Notes: generated from the sequence alone by a model not told the origin. A DNA stretch of 8,203 nucleotides from Candidatus Sulfotelmatobacter sp. (GCA_030044775.1 JASICF010000196.1:1-8203); one strand, 5' to 3'. Positions 1 through 5,511 are shown, numbered from the stretch's first letter. Numbers and translations: made by a program.

Positions 1-140
1 GCAAACATCAAAAGGGAAATCAGGATAATCGGAATGCCCAGGGTATGGCAGGCGCGGTTCACCCGATTCTGATGGCTGGTCGCATACTGCGCGATCCATT
101 GCTCGCGATTGCGTCCTGCCAGCATCCGGCGATCATACAC
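1..140 (-). CDS. DUF962 / Mpo1-like membrane protein, N-terminal fragment
   Basis: The gene reads leftward off the window edge, so only about 46 residues are visible. The peptide has the DUF962 opening: MLAGRNREQWIAQYATSHQN, then a VNRACHTLGIP segment and the start of a hydrophobic helix (IILISLLMF). The two conserved His positions, in SHQN and CHTLG, are present. The yeast relative Mpo1 is an iron-dependent dioxygenase of 2-hydroxy fatty acid alpha-oxidation. Bacterial members are small multi-pass membrane proteins whose substrate is mostly unknown, so only the family is called here. I chose the GTG at 138-140 because a GAGGA ribosome site lies 4 nt upstream (145-149). An in-frame ATG at 123-125 is the alternative and would drop five residues. 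An in-frame TAG lies upstream, so nothing longer is possible. The gene has the same orientation as the oxidoreductase upstream but is separated from it by about 210 nt holding a large palindrome. Confidence 0.75.
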   Translation of the reverse strand, partial: MYDRRMLAGRNREQWIAQYATSHQNRVNRACHTLGIPIILISLLMF

Positions 141-221
141 CAGTTCCTCTGGGGCGCTCGGCAGCTAAGCAATTTTTCGTGCTGGCTCAGTGTGAAATTA
201 CAGCCAGCCGTTGTCCCGATT

Positions 222-324
222 GCGTCATCCCGAGCAAAGCCGCCTTTCAGCGGAGCGAGGGATCTCGCGCGGTGTGCACGGTGACGCGCGGGGTCCCTCC
301 GCCCGCCGACGCTCGGGACGACGC
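222..324. repeat. Double-palindromic intergenic repeat (GTCATCCCGAG type)
   Basis: The outer arms are GCGTCATCCCGAGC (222-235) and GCTCGGGACGACGC (311-324), complementary at 13 of 14 positions. The inner arms lie at about 251-271 (CGGAGCGAGGGATCTCGCGCG) and 285-301 (CGCGCGGGGTCCCTCCG) and are also largely complementary, leaving a loop of about 13 nt. Read from either strand the element begins GTC(A/G)TCCCGAGC and ends in GGGA(T/C)C(T/C)CGCGCG, so it looks like two copies of one unit head to head. The left unit also has a small internal hairpin (CCGC/GCGG around 241-254). It starts 27 nt past the oxidoreductase stop codon and could fold in that transcript's 3' end. Words starting GTCATYCCGAG are, from memory, a common dispersed intergenic repeat in acidobacterial genomes; copy number cannot be checked here. 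Confidence 0.7.
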
Positions 325-351
325 ATCAGAGGGAAAGCCCAAACTGACCAG

Positions 352-1332
352 TCACCCAATCTTCAGCACAACCTTCCCGAAGTTCTTGCCTTCCTCGAGC
401 AGCTTGTAGCCTTCGACTGCATTGCTCATCGGCAGCACTTTCCCGATCACCGGCGTGAGCTTCTTCTGCTCGATCCACTCCGCAAGTTGCTTCCACGCCG
501 CATCCATGATTTCCCGCCTCTGCGAGAGATAGGTCAGCCATAAGCCCTGCACCATCGCCGACCTCGCGTACAGGCCTCGAACATCCAGTTGCGGTGCTTT
601 GCCGGTCGCCGAGCCATATTGAATGACGCGCCCAAAATCCCGCAGGCAGCGGATGCTCTTCGCTGTGTGCTCCCCGCCAAGCATCTCAAACACCACGTCA
701 ACTCCTTCACCGCGCGTCAGCGTCTTCACCGCTTCCTCGTAATCCTCGCGTTTGTAGTTGATGCCGTGCCGCAATCCCAGCGCTTTCACCCGTGCTAGCT
801 TCTCGTCGGAAGAAGAAGTTCCATACATCTCGATTCCGAGAATGTGCCCGATCTGCACCGCCGCCGTGCCCACTCCTCCCGCCACGGCATGAATCAATGC
901 GCGTCGCGGCCCTGCGGCGCCCGGCATCTGTCCCGCCACCGGTTGGCCCGTCATCCCCGCCTGCCAGTAAGCCAGATAAGCGGTGAAATAGTTTACTGGG
1001 AAGGCCGCCGCCTGTTCATCGCTCCAATGGTCCGGGACCGGCCAGATCAGGTTCTCATTCGCCGCAACTTTTTCGGCGAACGCTCCCCACTGCAGGTAAC
1101 CCATTACCCGCCGTTTGCTGCCTTCCTCGAGCCCGCAAAATTCCCGGCCTGCAATCAGCGGCGGAGCCGGTGTTCCCGGATATCCTCCTTGCGTGGTCAT
1201 CAGGTCCGCGAAATTCAACCCTCCGGCACTGGCCCGCACTAAAATCTGCCCCGGTTTCACCTGCGGCTCAGGCATTTCTTGAACGGCCAGCGATTCCGGC
1301 CCACCCAGCTTCGTGATCACCAGTGCTTTCAT
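352..1332 (-). CDS. Zinc-free NAD(P)H:quinone oxidoreductase-like protein (MDR superfamily)
   Basis: This 326-residue soluble protein has the layout of quinone oxidoreductase/zeta-crystallin-type medium-chain reductases. These use NADPH to reduce quinones or activated double bonds in the cytoplasm. The N-terminal GroES-like half covers about residues 1-115 (MKALVITKLGGPESL start, GLNFADLM near 38-45, PLIAGREFCG near 58-67). A Rossmann half follows with the nucleotide-binding AxxGxxG motif AVAGGVG at 149-155, then GTSSSDEKL near 171-179 and VDVVFEMLGG near 211-220. No catalytic or structural zinc cysteine cluster is visible, consistent with the zinc-free branch. Two spots differ from a typical member: the segment between GREFCG and RVMGY is short, and residues about 126-144 before the nucleotide site form an extra Gly/Pro/Ala-rich loop. 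The start is the only ATG matching the family N-terminus; no clear ribosome site precedes it. The true substrate is unknown. Confidence 0.88.
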   Translation of the reverse strand: MKALVITKLGGPESLAVQEMPEPQVKPGQILVRASAGGLNFADLMTTQGGYPGTPAPPLIAGREFCGLEEGSKRRVMGYLQWGAFAEKVAANENLIWPVPDHWSDEQAAAFPVNYFTAYLAYWQAGMTGQPVAGQMPGAAGPRRALIHAVAGGVGTAAVQIGHILGIEMYGTSSSDEKLARVKALGLRHGINYKREDYEEAVKTLTRGEGVDVVFEMLGGEHTAKSIRCLRDFGRVIQYGSATGKAPQLDVRGLYARSAMVQGLWLTYLSQRREIMDAAWKQLAEWIEQKKLTPVIGKVLPMSNAVEGYKLLEEGKNFGKVVLKIG

Positions 1333-1408
1333 GAGGCGAGTCTAGCAGGATGTGTGCCTCGGCGAGCCGATCCGAGCACCGGAAATCACAGGCGGGCTGA
1401 AAATCCGA

Positions 1409-1439
1409 GTGCGGAGGAAGCCGTGAGCTTTCTCCGCAC
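1409..1439 (-). terminator. Strong hairpin, possible 3' end of the secreted-protein transcript
   Basis: GTGCGGAGGAAGC (1409-1421) pairs with GCTTTCTCCGCAC (1427-1439) around a 5-nt loop, giving 13 pairs including one G-U. It lies about 70 nt past the stop codon of the minus-strand gene at 1507-2103 and about 75 nt before the oxidoreductase start. On the minus strand the downstream sequence reaches a short TTTT only about 6 nt after the stem, so it is not a classical intrinsic terminator. It could instead stabilise the 3' end or insulate the two genes. Confidence 0.4.
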
Positions 1440-1506
1440 CGAAGATTACTTCTCAGACTCAGTGGCGAAACATCGGTCTCTGCTTCGAAAACGCTTCATC
1501 GGCGCC

Positions 1507-2103
1507 TTACAGAATAACGATCAGTGCAATCTCCATGCCCGGGTGCGCCAGATCGATCAGGAAGTACTGCCCATCGATGAAGTCGATGTAGCAATCGTCC
1601 GTGTACGCCCACCCCACCGGCCACGCCTGCACAAATTCAAACGTGTATCCGCTGTATTGGAATTGCGGCTGGCCAGCCACAATTACGCCCTGCGCATGGA
1701 AGGAATGCTCCCGTCCGAAATGCGCGTGAAATTGCTTATCCGGGATGTGCCCGCCGCCCTTGTTGCCGGGGTGGTCATTTCCCATTTGCTGGTCAGCGTG
1801 ATCCTGCCCCTTGCGCGCATCGGCTGGCTGACCCGGATGATCCGGTGTCGCCTCCGGATGTTCCTTGTCCTGCTGGCGCATCTGGTTTTGCTTCTCTTCC
1901 TGTTTCGTCGGTTTGGCTTCATCGGGGTGCGCCGGTTTCGCCTCGTCCGGTTTCTTTGGTTCCTGTTGAACCTGTTTGTCATCCTGCGGCTTGTCGTCCT
2001 GCGCCGAAACCAGAACTACACTTCCGGCCAGCAGCGCGAGAATTGCTATGCCCAGAGTCACTGCCTTCACACTCACCACATTCAAAGACCGCAAAGTTTG
2101 CAT
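1507..2103 (-). CDS. Secreted protein with charged linker and unnamed aromatic/Asp/His C-terminal domain (paralogue A)
   Basis: This 198-residue protein of unknown function is probably exported. Residues 1-34 look like a signal peptide: a basic start, a hydrophobic core at about 14-33, and a possible cleavage after VSA. Residues 36-118 form a low-complexity linker rich in Asp, Lys, Gln, Pro and His, with near-repeats such as KPDEAKPAHPDEAKP. The C-terminal domain (about 119-198) holds FHAHFGREH, GYTFEFVQAWPVGW, DDCYIDFIDGQYFL and HPGMEIAL. The same domain makes up most of the protein encoded at 6099-6488, with 28 of 44 identical core positions by hand alignment. Such domains occur, from memory, in many acidobacterial hypothetical proteins, but I know no named family or activity. 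An ideal GGAGG (2109-2113) sits 5 nt before the ATG and fixes the start. The gene appears monocistronic. Confidence 0.82.
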   Translation of the reverse strand: MQTLRSLNVVSVKAVTLGIAILALLAGSVVLVSAQDDKPQDDKQVQQEPKKPDEAKPAHPDEAKPTKQEEKQNQMRQQDKEHPEATPDHPGQPADARKGQDHADQQMGNDHPGNKGGGHIPDKQFHAHFGREHSFHAQGVIVAGQPQFQYSGYTFEFVQAWPVGWAYTDDCYIDFIDGQYFLIDLAHPGMEIALIVIL

Positions 2104-2115
2104 TCTTGCCTCCAG

Positions 2116-2130
2116 CCATCGGTCCGATGG
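2116..2130. promoter_or_regulatory. Perfect inverted repeat just upstream of the secreted-protein ribosome site
   Basis: CCATCGG-T-CCGATGG is a perfect 7-bp inverted repeat with a one-base centre. It ends 2 nt from the GGAGG ribosome site (2109-2113) of the minus-strand gene at 1507-2103. The position fits an operator or a feature affecting translation start, but the one-base loop argues against a simple RNA hairpin. Its role is inferred from position only. Confidence 0.35.
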
Positions 2131-2334
2131 TTTGATGGTTTAACGATCCGTCGCCAGCTCGTCCTCTTCCGGCTAGCCGGATGTCGGATTCGGCAATGGG
2201 CCTACAGCCCCTGCCTCGCAACTCAGATGCCCTTAACACCACACTTCATTCTGGGGAATAAACTGTATGCAGCAACCCGCACAATCTGTAGATTCCTGGC
2301 TCTTTCCAGCAGAAACTGCGCCGTGCACCTCCTG

Positions 2335-2364
2335 TTTTCCCGCCACTCCTCGCGGGTATATACT
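2335..2364 (+). promoter_or_regulatory. Candidate promoter for the PIN/TRAM gene
   Basis: TATACT at 2359-2364 matches the -10 consensus at five of six bases. An 18-nt spacer separates it from TTTTCC (2335-2340), a poor -35 match. Transcription from here would give a leader of roughly 175-180 nt that includes the hairpins at 2391-2522. This is a weak call based on hexamer match alone. Confidence 0.25.
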
Positions 2365-2390
2365 TTGGGCGATAGTATTACTGAGTTCCT

Positions 2391-2522
2391 CCCGGCCACG
2401 CCTCCACGGGCCGGGACGGGGCGCACATTCATTCCTCTACTTCGCGCCCCGCATGCTGATTTGCCGGTTCCCGCCCGGGGCGGCGAGAGACGGCACCGTG
2501 CACCTCGCCGGAAAGAACGGCG
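2391..2522 (+). other. Four consecutive GC-rich hairpins in the presumed PIN/TRAM leader
   Basis: On the plus strand I see these paired arms in order: CCCGGCC (2391-2397) with GGCCGGG (2409-2415); CGGGGCGC (2417-2424) with GCGCCCCG (2444-2451); CCGCC (2471-2475) with GGCGG (2479-2483); and CGCCG (2506-2510) with CGGCG (2518-2522). The ribosome site of the downstream gene begins 15 nt later and lies outside every stem. The arrangement could be a structured 5' leader, but it resembles no riboswitch class I can name, and GC-rich DNA makes short stems likely by chance. Confidence 0.35.
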
Positions 2523-2536
2523 AAACGGTTGCCGGG

Positions 2537-2541
2537 GGAGG
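2537..2541 (+). promoter_or_regulatory. Ribosome binding site fixing a GTG start
   Basis: GGAGG, inside GGGGGAGGTGG, lies 7 nt before the GTG at 2549. It is the strongest start signal in this frame and decides against the longer reading from the ATG at 2267. Confidence 0.8.
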
Positions 2542-2548
2542 TGGAATC

Positions 2549-3637
2549 GTGGATTTAGTTCTTATTCGTCTTCTTTTTGTAATCGTTGTTTCTATCACCT
2601 GTTACGTAATCGCACCCTTCGGACGCCCCCCGCTTGTCGATGCCGGTATCGGCGCGGTCATCGGCGCAGGCATTGTCCTCTTCGAATGGAAGCTCCGCGG
2701 AGTCAGTCTCAAGCGCCTGATCGGGGCGGCCATCGGCAGCATTCTCGGCATTTGCGGCGCTTACCTGTTCGCTATGGTCATCCGCAGCAGTGTGCCTCCA
2801 GGCAGCACCCAGAGCTTTCTGCAGATCATGGTCATGCTGCTCATGGCCTACGTCGGCCTGATCGTCGGCGCAAGTAAAGGCGATCTGCTGAACCTCGCCG
2901 CGCTCGGCGGAATTTTCGGCGGCGAGAAACAGAGCAAGAAGAGCTATAAGATTCTCGACACCAGCGTCATCATCGACGGCCGCATCGCCGATATCGCCGA
3001 AACCGGCTTCCTCGATGGCGTCATCGTCGCGCCGCAATTTGTGTTGCGCGAACTGCAGTTGGTCGCCGATTCCGCAGATTCGCTCAAGCGCAATCGCGGC
3101 CGCCGCGGCCTCGATGTTCTCCAGCACCTGCAGAAGATGCCCAGTCTGCAAATCCAGATCGTGGAAGACGATTTTCCCTCCGTCCGCGAAGTCGATCTCA
3201 AGCTGATCGAACTCGCCAAGCTCTACGAAGGCAAAATCATCACCAACGATTTCAATCTGAATAAAGTCGCGCAACTGCAGGGCGTCGAAGTCCTGAACAT
3301 CAACGAACTCGCCAACTCGCTCAAGCCCATCGTGCTGCCCGGCGAGATCATGAAGGTTTTCATTCTCAAGGAAGGCAAGGAATACAACCAGGGCGTCGCC
3401 TATCTCGACGACGGCACCATGGTGGTCGTCGACAACGCCCGCAAAATGATCGGGAAGACGATCGACGTTTCGGTTACTTCCGTCTTGCAGACAACCGCTG
3501 GGAAGATGATCTTCGGCAAGTGGGACGAGCGTGCCTTTACCCGCACCAGCATTCCAGTGGCGACGCCCGTTAACGCGGCCCCGGTGCCCGCGACCGTTCC
3601 CGTCACCTTGACGGAGACGAAGCCTTCACCGCAGTAA
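2549..3637 (+). CDS. PIN/TRAM-domain membrane protein (YacL-like)
   Basis: This 362-residue protein has four hydrophobic segments (about 3-22, 33-47, 58-77, 91-107), a PIN domain (about 134-250) and a TRAM domain (about 263-322), followed by an Ala/Pro/Thr/Val-rich tail. PIN domains are metal-dependent nuclease folds. The expected acidic residues are visible: D137 in KILDTSVIIDGR, E168 in RELQ, D189 in GLDVL, and D234 in TNDFNLNKVA. TRAM is a small RNA-binding fold. The family, represented by Bacillus YacL, is widespread, membrane anchored and poorly characterised; an RNA-cleaving role at the membrane is inferred from the domains. The GTG at 2549-2551 is the start because GGAGG (2537-2541) sits 7 nt upstream and the hydrophobic N-terminus begins there. 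The frame is open upstream to 2267, but that extension is Pro/Arg-rich and unlike the family. The tail about 331-362 appears lineage specific. Confidence 0.92.
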   Translation: MDLVLIRLLFVIVVSITCYVIAPFGRPPLVDAGIGAVIGAGIVLFEWKLRGVSLKRLIGAAIGSILGICGAYLFAMVIRSSVPPGSTQSFLQIMVMLLMAYVGLIVGASKGDLLNLAALGGIFGGEKQSKKSYKILDTSVIIDGRIADIAETGFLDGVIVAPQFVLRELQLVADSADSLKRNRGRRGLDVLQHLQKMPSLQIQIVEDDFPSVREVDLKLIELAKLYEGKIITNDFNLNKVAQLQGVEVLNINELANSLKPIVLPGEIMKVFILKEGKEYNQGVAYLDDGTMVVVDNARKMIGKTIDVSVTSVLQTTAGKMIFGKWDERAFTRTSIPVATPVNAAPVPATVPVTLTETKPSPQ

Positions 3638-3655
3638 GGTTTTGGCCTGAGTGTA

Positions 3656-3714
3656 GCGGCTCTTTGGGTCTGGAGCCGCGGCAGCGCTTTCTAAAGCGCA
3701 GGCGTCTAAGACGC
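3656..3714. repeat. Array of three adjacent hairpins at a convergent gene junction
   Basis: Three perfect inverted repeats follow one another: GCGGCTC (3656-3662) with GAGCCGC (3673-3679); GCGCTTT (3684-3690) with AAAGCGC (3693-3699), a 16-nt near-palindrome; and GCGTCT (3702-3707) with AGACGC (3709-3714). The last stem includes the TAG stop codon (3706-3708) of the minus-strand gene, so its arms encode the final residues PAS. The array also lies 19-77 nt past the stop of the plus-strand PIN/TRAM gene, so it can form in both transcripts. No T-run follows, so intrinsic termination is not clear. It may be a repeat element or a bidirectional 3'-end structure. Confidence 0.55.
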
Positions 3715-4158
3715 AGGCAGACGAACCGACGCGACCGCGATCGTGTCGTTATTCCGCGTGCCCATGACGGTTACACGCACGCCCGCTGCCCGCTTCAGCA
3801 ACTCGGGTTCGCCTTCCAGAACATAAACTTTATCGCCGTCGACCAGCGCGAAATGCTCGCCCGCGTGTACGCAGGATCGTGTGCACCCGGCGGCGCTTTG
3901 CGCCGCATCCGCCGAATGTCTGGCTCCACAATGCGTGTCGGTAACCACGCCCTCATACGGTTGCGCTTCGGCACTCGGGGCGACGGCCTGCGATGCAGAC
4001 TTAGCCGGCGTACTCTGAGCCTGTCCTCCCTGCCCTGTCTCATCCGAACCGTCGCGACTTGCCGCGCCCACGGTCACGAAGAAAACGGCCAGCACACAGG
4101 CTATTCCACAGATTGTGGCAGCCAGTTCAACCCACAGTCGCAGCCTGATTGGTTTCAT
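3706..4158 (-). CDS. Exported DUF5818-like protein with Cys/His motifs
   Basis: This 150-residue protein has one N-terminal hydrophobic segment (about 11-33) that acts as a signal peptide or anchor. A Ser/Ala/Gln-rich linker (about 34-66) leads to a compact C-terminal domain (about 67-147). That domain opens YEGVVTDTHCGARHSAD (C77, H76, H81), continues with GCTRSCVHAGEHFALVDGDKVYVLEG (C92, C96) in pieces, and ends VRVTVMGTRNNDTIAVASV. This pattern resembles what I recall as DUF5818, a beta-rich domain common in acidobacterial exported proteins with no assigned function. The three Cys and nearby His residues could bind a metal or form a disulfide; that is inference. The start is the ATG before the basic and hydrophobic signal region; no strong ribosome site is seen. 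A TATAAA at 4212-4217 on the minus strand is a possible -10. The 3' end lies inside a hairpin array. Confidence 0.75.
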   Translation of the reverse strand: MKPIRLRLWVELAATICGIACVLAVFFVTVGAASRDGSDETGQGGQAQSTPAKSASQAVAPSAEAQPYEGVVTDTHCGARHSADAAQSAAGCTRSCVHAGEHFALVDGDKVYVLEGEPELLKRAAGVRVTVMGTRNNDTIAVASVRLPAS

Positions 4159-4550
4159 GGGTCTTTTTGTATCCGCTTGCGTCGCTGCAGTTGCCTTGCC
4201 TGCGGCGTCAATTTATATGTGCACGCGGGCTTCCAAGCGTTATTCCGAATGGACATGCTGACCTAAGTCCTGTGGCAAGCCGCGTTTGCAATTCCCTCCG
4301 CAATGCTTCGCCCGACCCCAGACCCTTCGCGCTGCCCAAAAAATATACAGTTGTGTTGCACACGTCTGGGTACCTGTAAGGTATTCACCTTAGAGGCTCA
4401 TTTCAAAACGGTTTGGCAGGGTACTGCCTTCAGCCGTGCCGCCAAAGCCCCGCACGGGACAGGGACTTTAATCTGTAAGATGCTCTGAGTTTGCTTCCTT
4501 GGTTTACTCGTCATCTGCGTGGGTAACGCTCGCTATGGCACACTGTCTTC
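4159..4550. other. Gene-free divergent region before the MBL-fold gene
   Basis: No open frame in these 392 nt has a ribosome site or recognisable product. The stretch separates divergent genes and should carry both promoters. On the minus strand TATAAA (4212-4217) is a possible -10 for the DUF5818-like gene. On the plus strand no convincing -35/-10 pair is seen before 4551. A cluster of three small hairpins at 4377-4457 is listed separately. Confidence 0.6.
4377..4457. repeat. Cluster of three small inverted repeats in the intergenic region
   Basis: The paired arms are TAAGGT (4377-4382) with ACCTTA (4387-4392), loop ATTC; GGCAG (4415-4419) with CTGCC (4424-4428), loop GGTA; and CCGTGC (4434-4439) with GCACGG (4452-4457). 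All are perfect and none has a T-run, so they are not obvious terminators. The block could be a repeat remnant or a structured RNA; it matches no RNA family I can name. Confidence 0.4.
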
Positions 4551-5504
4551 ATGCCCAGCCTGACTCTCGGCTCGTTCGAACTCACAATTTTTTCCGACGG
4601 CATTTACCGCCTCGATGGCGGCGCATTTTTTGGAGTGATCCCGAAGACCATGTGGTCGCGCAAGGTCGAGGCCGATGAAAGGAATTACGTGCCGGCCGGC
4701 ATGAACTCTCTCCTCATCCGGACCGGCAAGCAAACTGTGCTTGTCGAAACCGGCATGGGCAACAAATTACCCGAGCGCATGGTCAAGTTCTACGGCCAGC
4801 CCGCGCAGCTTTTGAAAAATCTTGCCGCCGCCGGAGTCGCGCCCGAAGATATCGACATCGTTATCAACTCCCATCTTCACTTTGATCACTGCGGTTGGAA
4901 CACAATCAGAGATAAGTCCGGCAAAATCGTCCCTACGTTTCCTCGCGCAAAATATTTTGCGCCCGAGGGCGAGTGGCAATACGCGCGCCATCCCAGCGAG
5001 CGCGACGCCATCAGCTATATTCCCGATAATTTCGATCCTCTCATCGCCAGTGGCCAGATGACGCTGCTCAAAGGCGGAGAAGAAATCGTTCCCGGCATCA
5101 CCGTAAAAACCTTCCCCGGCCACACCGCCAGCATGATGGCAGTAATTGTTCGCGGATGTCATTCCGGGGAGCCGAACCGCGCCTGTCATCCTGAGGCGGC
5201 CACTAATAGTGGATCTCATTCCGAGGAGCCGTTTTTTGGCGACGAGGAACCTGTTTCAGCGCGAGACGAGCATCCTCTTACCGCCTGCTACATCTCTGAT
5301 CTCATCCCCAGCACCGCCCACATCGATCTTGCTTGGGGCATGGGATTCGATCTCTACCCGCTGCAGACCATCGAAAGCAAGAAGGACTATTACGCGCGCT
5401 CAATTTCAGAAAAATGGCTGACGGTCTTCACCCACGATCCGAAAACTCCTTGGGCATACATAGAGAAAGATGAGACGGGGAAGATGGTGGCTAGGTCACT
5501 GTAA
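4551..5504 (+). CDS. MBL-fold metallo-hydrolase with an in-frame repeat insertion
   Basis: This 317-residue metallo-beta-lactamase-fold hydrolase has the full dinuclear metal site: SHLHFDHCG (H108, H110, D112, H113), H191 in FPGHTASM, D250 in CYISDL, and H295 in FTHDP. Relatives hydrolyse lactones, thioesters or phosphoesters, and the substrate cannot be told from sequence. No signal peptide is seen, so it is probably cytoplasmic. Residues about 203-243 interrupt what should be a short turn between AVIV and TACYISDL. This segment is low in hydrophobics, carries a three-fold xH(S/P)xE(P/A) peptide repeat, and is encoded by repeat-type DNA (see 5158-5254). Without it the protein would be about 276 residues, a usual length for this group. 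All metal ligands survive, so the enzyme may still fold. The ATG at 4551 starts the conserved N-terminus; no clear ribosome site precedes it. It converges on the next gene with a 7-nt gap. Confidence 0.9.
   Translation: MPSLTLGSFELTIFSDGIYRLDGGAFFGVIPKTMWSRKVEADERNYVPAGMNSLLIRTGKQTVLVETGMGNKLPERMVKFYGQPAQLLKNLAAAGVAPEDIDIVINSHLHFDHCGWNTIRDKSGKIVPTFPRAKYFAPEGEWQYARHPSERDAISYIPDNFDPLIASGQMTLLKGGEEIVPGITVKTFPGHTASMMAVIVRGCHSGEPNRACHPEAATNSGSHSEEPFFGDEEPVSARDEHPLTACYISDLIPSTAHIDLAWGMGFDLYPLQTIESKKDYYARSISEKWLTVFTHDPKTPWAYIEKDETGKMVARSL
5158..5254 (+). repeat. Repeat element inserted in frame within the MBL-fold gene
   Basis: Three related words occur: GTCATTCCGGGGAGCC (5158-5173), GTCATCCTGAGGCGGCC (5185-5201) and CTCATTCCGAGGAGCC (5215-5230). 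The last is followed by a GCC/GGC mini-hairpin (5228-5239) and GCGACGAGGAACCTG (5239-5253). The overall plan, TCATYCCGAG then a hairpin then GCGA(C)GAGGRAYCT, parallels the left half of the intergenic element at 222-324. Starts are 27 and 30 nt apart, so all copies sit in the same reading frame and no stop arises. The full foreign-looking segment is about 5157-5279 (123 nt). Its exact ends and any target duplication cannot be fixed without homologues. Confidence 0.7.
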
Positions 5505-5511
5505 GTGCCCA

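Larger units (their letters stand above)
2104..2548. other. Gene-free divergent region between the secreted protein and the PIN/TRAM gene
   Basis: I find no convincing gene in these 445 nt; open frames here are short, lack homology I recognise and lack ribosome sites. The left part must hold the promoter of the minus-strand secreted protein and the right part that of the plus-strand PIN/TRAM gene. It contains perfect inverted repeats at 2116-2130 and 2168-2181 (TCCGGCTAGCCGGA) and GC-rich hairpins at 2391-2522, described separately. A direct repeat GATGGTTTGATGGTTTA lies at about 2126-2142. Confidence 0.6.

Noticed and set aside
2267..2548. N-terminal extension of the PIN/TRAM protein from an upstream ATG
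   Set aside because: The extra 94 residues are unlike the family, cross several GC-rich hairpins, and have no ribosome site. The GTG at 2549 has an ideal one.
1279..2877. Open frame of 532 codons on the plus strand
   Set aside because: It runs antisense through the secreted-protein gene and out of frame into the PIN/TRAM gene. Its product is Arg/His/Pro-rich with no recognisable domain, and no ribosome site precedes it. It is a high-GC shadow.
2555..3274. Open frame of 239 codons on the minus strand
   Set aside because: It is exactly antisense to the well-supported PIN/TRAM gene, and the acidic, Ala-rich product is typical of an antisense reading.
4149..4488. Two short plus-strand open frames between the divergent genes
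   Set aside because: They have no ribosome sites, recognisable products or signal features, and they overlap the hairpin cluster and a divergent promoter zone.
5158..5230. CRISPR-like array, because of three spaced repeats within the MBL gene
   Set aside because: The repeats are short and degenerate, the spacing is a multiple of three inside an intact coding frame, and no cas genes are present.
5158..5254. Disruption of the MBL-fold gene (pseudogene)
   Set aside because: The insertion keeps the reading frame, no stop appears, and all metal ligands before and after it are present, so the gene is called intact.
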